Source: Intrasporangium_A sp039812505 (GTDB taxonomy: Bacteria; Actinomycetota; Actinomycetes; Actinomycetales; Dermatophilaceae). From it: 16,804 bases of DNA. Shown here piece after piece: positions 14,365 to 16,804 of the stretch. A program made the position numbers and the translations under genes. The notes beneath the pieces are model-generated. The model did no database searches and was not told where the DNA came from. It was given only the letters and a program-made list of their open reading frames with translations. The first letter of the stretch is position 1. Each line of letters begins with the position of its first letter. Where the stretch lies: positions 1-16,804 of the forward strand of contig NZ_JBDIAQ010000073.1 in assembly GCF_039812505.1 (NCBI RefSeq). The letters run 5' to 3'.

Positions 14365-14392
14365 GTACACTTGTTTGTGTACAAGCGTACAC
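14365..14392. promoter_or_regulatory. Triple GTACAC/GTGTAC half-site array, probable TetR operator
   Basis: Three half-sites alternate in orientation: GTACAC (14365-14370), GTGTAC (14377-14382) and GTACAC (14387-14392). They give two overlapping dyads with 6-nt and 4-nt centres. A further dyad, CTTGT-N6-ACAAG, lies at 14370-14385. The array begins 30 bp upstream of the exporter ATG, in a noticeably less GC-rich patch, where a repressor would block the promoter. The TetR protein encoded two genes in is the natural candidate. Symmetry is seen; binding is inferred. Confidence 0.6.
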
Positions 14393-14638
14393 GTCGCAGG
14401 ACCGACCTGCCGCGAGCCACCGGAATCGCGTCGGGCTCGGCGCGTTTCGCCGGACGACCACTATCGGCCCTCGACTCGGGACTGCGTGCTGCCCGAACGC
14501 CGGACAGGCGAATAGTGGTCGTTCCGCGAGCCGGCCGCCGACCGAGGCCCCGACCCCCGGCCTTCCCGACACAGGTTCGCGTCCTGCGATCCGGACCACA
14601 GGCGCGACTTTCCACGGCTGTCACGGCAGAGTGAGCGC
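14393..14638. promoter_or_regulatory. Divergent intergenic region with an 11-bp inverted repeat
   Basis: Together with the operator, this makes about 300 bp between the exporter and amine dehydrogenase starts. No credible gene is seen here. ACGACCACTAT (14454-14464) is repeated in inverse orientation as ATAGTGGTCGT (14512-14522), with 47 bp between. A shorter direct match, CGCCGGAC, also occurs within it twice. This may be a looped pair of regulator sites for the amine dehydrogenase gene or a remnant of a mobile repeat. No clear -35/-10 pair or strong ribosome site is visible ahead of the ATG at 14639. Confidence 0.4.
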
Positions 14639-16717
14639 ATGGACCGTCCCCAGCCGACCCACCGCGACCCCCGCCACGACGTGCTCTTCGAGCCGGTGAC
14701 GATCGGCCCGGTGACCGCGAAGAACCGCTTCTTCCAGGTGCCGCACTGCAACGGGATGGGCTACCGGGAGGTGTCCGCCCTGGCCAGGATGCGCGAGGTG
14801 AAGGCCGAGGGCGGCTGGGCGGTGGTGTGCACGGAGGAGGTGGAGATCCACCCGACCTCGGACCTGACCCCCGCCATCGAGGGGCGACTGTGGAGCGACC
14901 AGGACATCCCGGCGATCGCCCGGGTGGCCGAGGCGATCCACCGCGGCGGTGCCCTGGCCGGCATCGAGCTGACCCACAACGGGATGTCCACCGCCAACCT
15001 GGCCAGCCGCGAGGTGCCGCTGGGCCCGTCGGCGCTGCCGGTGCTGTCCATCCACCCGGTCCAGGCGCGGGCGATGACCAAGGACGACATCGCCGCGCTG
15101 CGCGGCTGGCACCGGGCGGCGGTCCGGCGCAGCCTGCAGGCCGGCTTCGACCTGGTCTACGTCTACGCCGGGCACGGCCTGGCCGGCGCGCAGCACTTCC
15201 TGTCACCGCGCTACAACCTGCGCGACGACGAGTACGGCGGCCCGCTGGCCAACCGGATGCGGCTGCTGCGCGAGCTCATCGAGGACACGATGCAGGAGGT
15301 CGACGGACGCGCCGCCGTCGCGGTCCGGCTCTGCGTCGACGAGCTCACCGGTGCGGGCGGGCTGACCCGCGACGAGACCGCCGAGGTCGTCGGCACCCTG
15401 GCCGAGCTGCCGGACCTGTGGGACTTCATGGTCGGCGACTGGCCCAACGACTCCTCGACCTCGCGGTTCAGCCCGGAGGCGGTGCACACCGAGCACCTGC
15501 GGGGCCTGAAGCAGCTGACGACCAAGCCCGTCGTCGGGGTCGGCCGGTTCACCTCTCCCGACACGATGGTCGAGCACGTCCGGGCCGGGATCCTCGACCT
15601 CGTCGGAGCCGCCCGGCCCTCCATCGCCGACCCGTTCCTGCCGGCGAAGATCGAGGCCGGGCGCGCCGACGACATCCGCGAGTGCATCGGGTGCAACATC
15701 TGCGTGAGCAGCGACGAGACCTCCTCGCCGATCCGCTGCACCCAGAACCCCACGATGGGCGAGGAGTGGCGCCGCGGCTGGCACCCGGAGCGGATGAACC
15801 CGGCCGGCTCGCAGGCCCGCGTCATGGTGGTCGGCGCCGGCCCGGCCGGGCTCGAGGCCGCCCGGGCGCTCGGGCAGCGCGGCTACGAGGTGGCCCTGCT
15901 GGAGGCCGGCCGCCGGCTCGGCGGACGGGTGCTGCTCGAGTCGGCGCTGCCCGGCCTGGGCGCCTGGCGCCGGGTCGCCGACTACCGCGAGCAGCAGCTG
16001 GCCCGGCTGCCCGGCGTCGAGGTCTACCGCGAGAGTGAGACGAGCGCCGCCGACGTGCTCGTGGCCGGCTTCGAGCACGTCGCCGTCGCCACCGGGTCCC
16101 ACTGGCGGGGCGACGGGGTGGGGCGCTGGCACACCCGGCCGATACCGCTGGACGACGGCGCCGAGGTGCTCACCCCGGACGACCTCTTCGCCGGGACGCG
16201 CCCGAGCGGGCGTTCGGTGCTCGTCTTCGACGACGACCACTACTACCTCGGCGGCGTCCTCGCCGAGCTGCTGCGCAGCGAGGGGTATGACGTCACGATC
16301 GTCACGCCGGAGCCCCAGGTGTCCGCATGGACGGCCAACACGCTCGAGGTCCGGCGGGTCCAGGCCCGGCTGCTGCGGGCCGGGGTGACCCTGCGGACCG
16401 CGCAGGCCGTCGTGGGCGTGCACCGCGAGCGGACGAGCCTGGAGTGCGCCTACACCGGCGACCGGACCGAGCTGGCCACCGAGTGCGTCGTGCTGGTGAC
16501 CGCCCGCCGCGGCCGCAGCACCCTGTACGACGAGCTGTTGGCGCGGCGCACCGAGTGGGACGCCGCCGGGATCGCCTCGGTCACCGCGATCGGCGACTGC
16601 CTGGCCCCGTCGACGATCGCGGCTGCCGTCTACTCCGGGCATCGTTACGCACGCGAGCTGGACGAGCCCGAGGTCGTGGTGCGGCGCGAGGTGACCGCCC
16701 TGGCGGAGCCGTTCTGA
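14639..16717 (+). CDS. Trimethylamine/histamine dehydrogenase-family iron-sulfur flavoprotein
   Basis: Amine dehydrogenase of 692 aa: an old-yellow-enzyme-type FMN barrel, a 4Fe-4S cluster and a C-terminal nucleotide-binding part. Family members convert an amine to aldehyde plus ammonia or a smaller amine, giving electrons to ETF. Visible: FFQVPHCNG with Cys37, matching the Cys that binds FMN covalently in trimethylamine dehydrogenase; YVYAGH with Tyr176 and His179; cluster ligands Cys349, 352, 355 and 367 (CIGCNICVSSDE...C); EEWRRGWHPERM; and VVGAGPAGLEAARALG (397-412). At the three aromatic-bowl positions of trimethylamine dehydrogenase (Tyr, Trp, Trp) it has Glu67, Trp261 and Asp359. As I recall, histamine dehydrogenase has Gln, Trp, Asp there. 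The substrate is probably a primary amine rather than trimethylamine. No ETF genes are in the window. The 87 nt after the stop hold only a 12-bp palindrome (16738-16749). Confidence 0.9.
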   Translation: MDRPQPTHRDPRHDVLFEPVTIGPVTAKNRFFQVPHCNGMGYREVSALARMREVKAEGGWAVVCTEEVEIHPTSDLTPAIEGRLWSDQDIPAIARVAEAIHRGGALAGIELTHNGMSTANLASREVPLGPSALPVLSIHPVQARAMTKDDIAALRGWHRAAVRRSLQAGFDLVYVYAGHGLAGAQHFLSPRYNLRDDEYGGPLANRMRLLRELIEDTMQEVDGRAAVAVRLCVDELTGAGGLTRDETAEVVGTLAELPDLWDFMVGDWPNDSSTSRFSPEAVHTEHLRGLKQLTTKPVVGVGRFTSPDTMVEHVRAGILDLVGAARPSIADPFLPAKIEAGRADDIRECIGCNICVSSDETSSPIRCTQNPTMGEEWRRGWHPERMNPAGSQARVMVVGAGPAGLEAARALGQRGYEVALLEAGRRLGGRVLLESALPGLGAWRRVADYREQQLARLPGVEVYRESETSAADVLVAGFEHVAVATGSHWRGDGVGRWHTRPIPLDDGAEVLTPDDLFAGTRPSGRSVLVFDDDHYYLGGVLAELLRSEGYDVTIVTPEPQVSAWTANTLEVRRVQARLLRAGVTLRTAQAVVGVHRERTSLECAYTGDRTELATECVVLVTARRGRSTLYDELLARRTEWDAAGIASVTAIGDCLAPSTIAAAVYSGHRYARELDEPEVVVRREVTALAEPF

Positions 16718-16804
16718 GCCCGCACCAGGTCGCGGCAGCGCCCGGGCGCGCCGGGCGGGCGGGAACGGACGGCGGCCCGCGGGTCAGTCCGGTCTGCCCA
16801 CGTC

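Noticed and set aside
15203..16642. 479-aa open frame antisense to the amine dehydrogenase
   Set aside because: No recognisable domain, and it mirrors the codon pattern of the sense gene.
1..16804. tRNA, rRNA, CRISPR arrays, transposases or phage genes
   Set aside because: No cloverleaf-like segment, no regularly spaced repeat array, and no recombinase or transposase motifs were seen on either strand.

Overview
The window comes from a very GC-rich actinobacterium: almost every third codon position is G or C, GTG starts are common, and the gene families are actinobacterial. The genus cannot be fixed from this sequence. It is a mycofactocin locus. Mycofactocin is a RiPP-derived redox cofactor that takes electrons from dehydrogenases whose NAD(H) stays bound.

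Left part, + strand (1-4953). The 3' part of mftG (GMC oxidoreductase, cut by the window edge) overlaps mftF (glycosyltransferase). About 260 bp follow, carrying a 28-bp direct repeat and small palindromes. Then come mftA (precursor peptide ending in IDGMCGVY), mftB (peptide chaperone) and mftC (radical SAM maturase), tightly packed. mftE, the peptidase gene, is not in the window.

Middle part, + strand (4954-10006). A strong hairpin separates mftC from a mycofactocin-coupled SDR. This is followed by a MoxR-type AAA+ ATPase, a VWA-domain protein, mftD (the FMN enzyme completing premycofactocin) and a second SDR paralogue. A perfect 36-bp palindrome sits between the convergent gene ends.

Right part, - strand (14335 down to 10079). 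The apparent order of transcription is an SMR-family drug/cation exporter, a TetR regulator, an NDMA-dependent zinc alcohol dehydrogenase, and a fused MoxR-VWA protein. A triple GTACAC/GTGTAC half-site lies upstream of the exporter gene.

Far right, + strand (14639-16717). A complete flavoprotein of the trimethylamine/histamine dehydrogenase family, transcribed divergently from the exporter.

How they fit together (inference): MftA-D and F make and glycosylate the cofactor, with MftE presumably encoded outside. The two SDRs and the zinc alcohol dehydrogenase would reduce it and MftG would reoxidise it. The most interesting structure is that two different dehydrogenase types are each followed within 20 nt by their own MoxR+VWA module, one split and one fused. 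That suggests dedicated activases or chaperones for nicotinoprotein dehydrogenases. The amine dehydrogenase has substrate-pocket residues closer to histamine dehydrogenase than to trimethylamine dehydrogenase, so the locus may serve amine or amino-alcohol catabolism.
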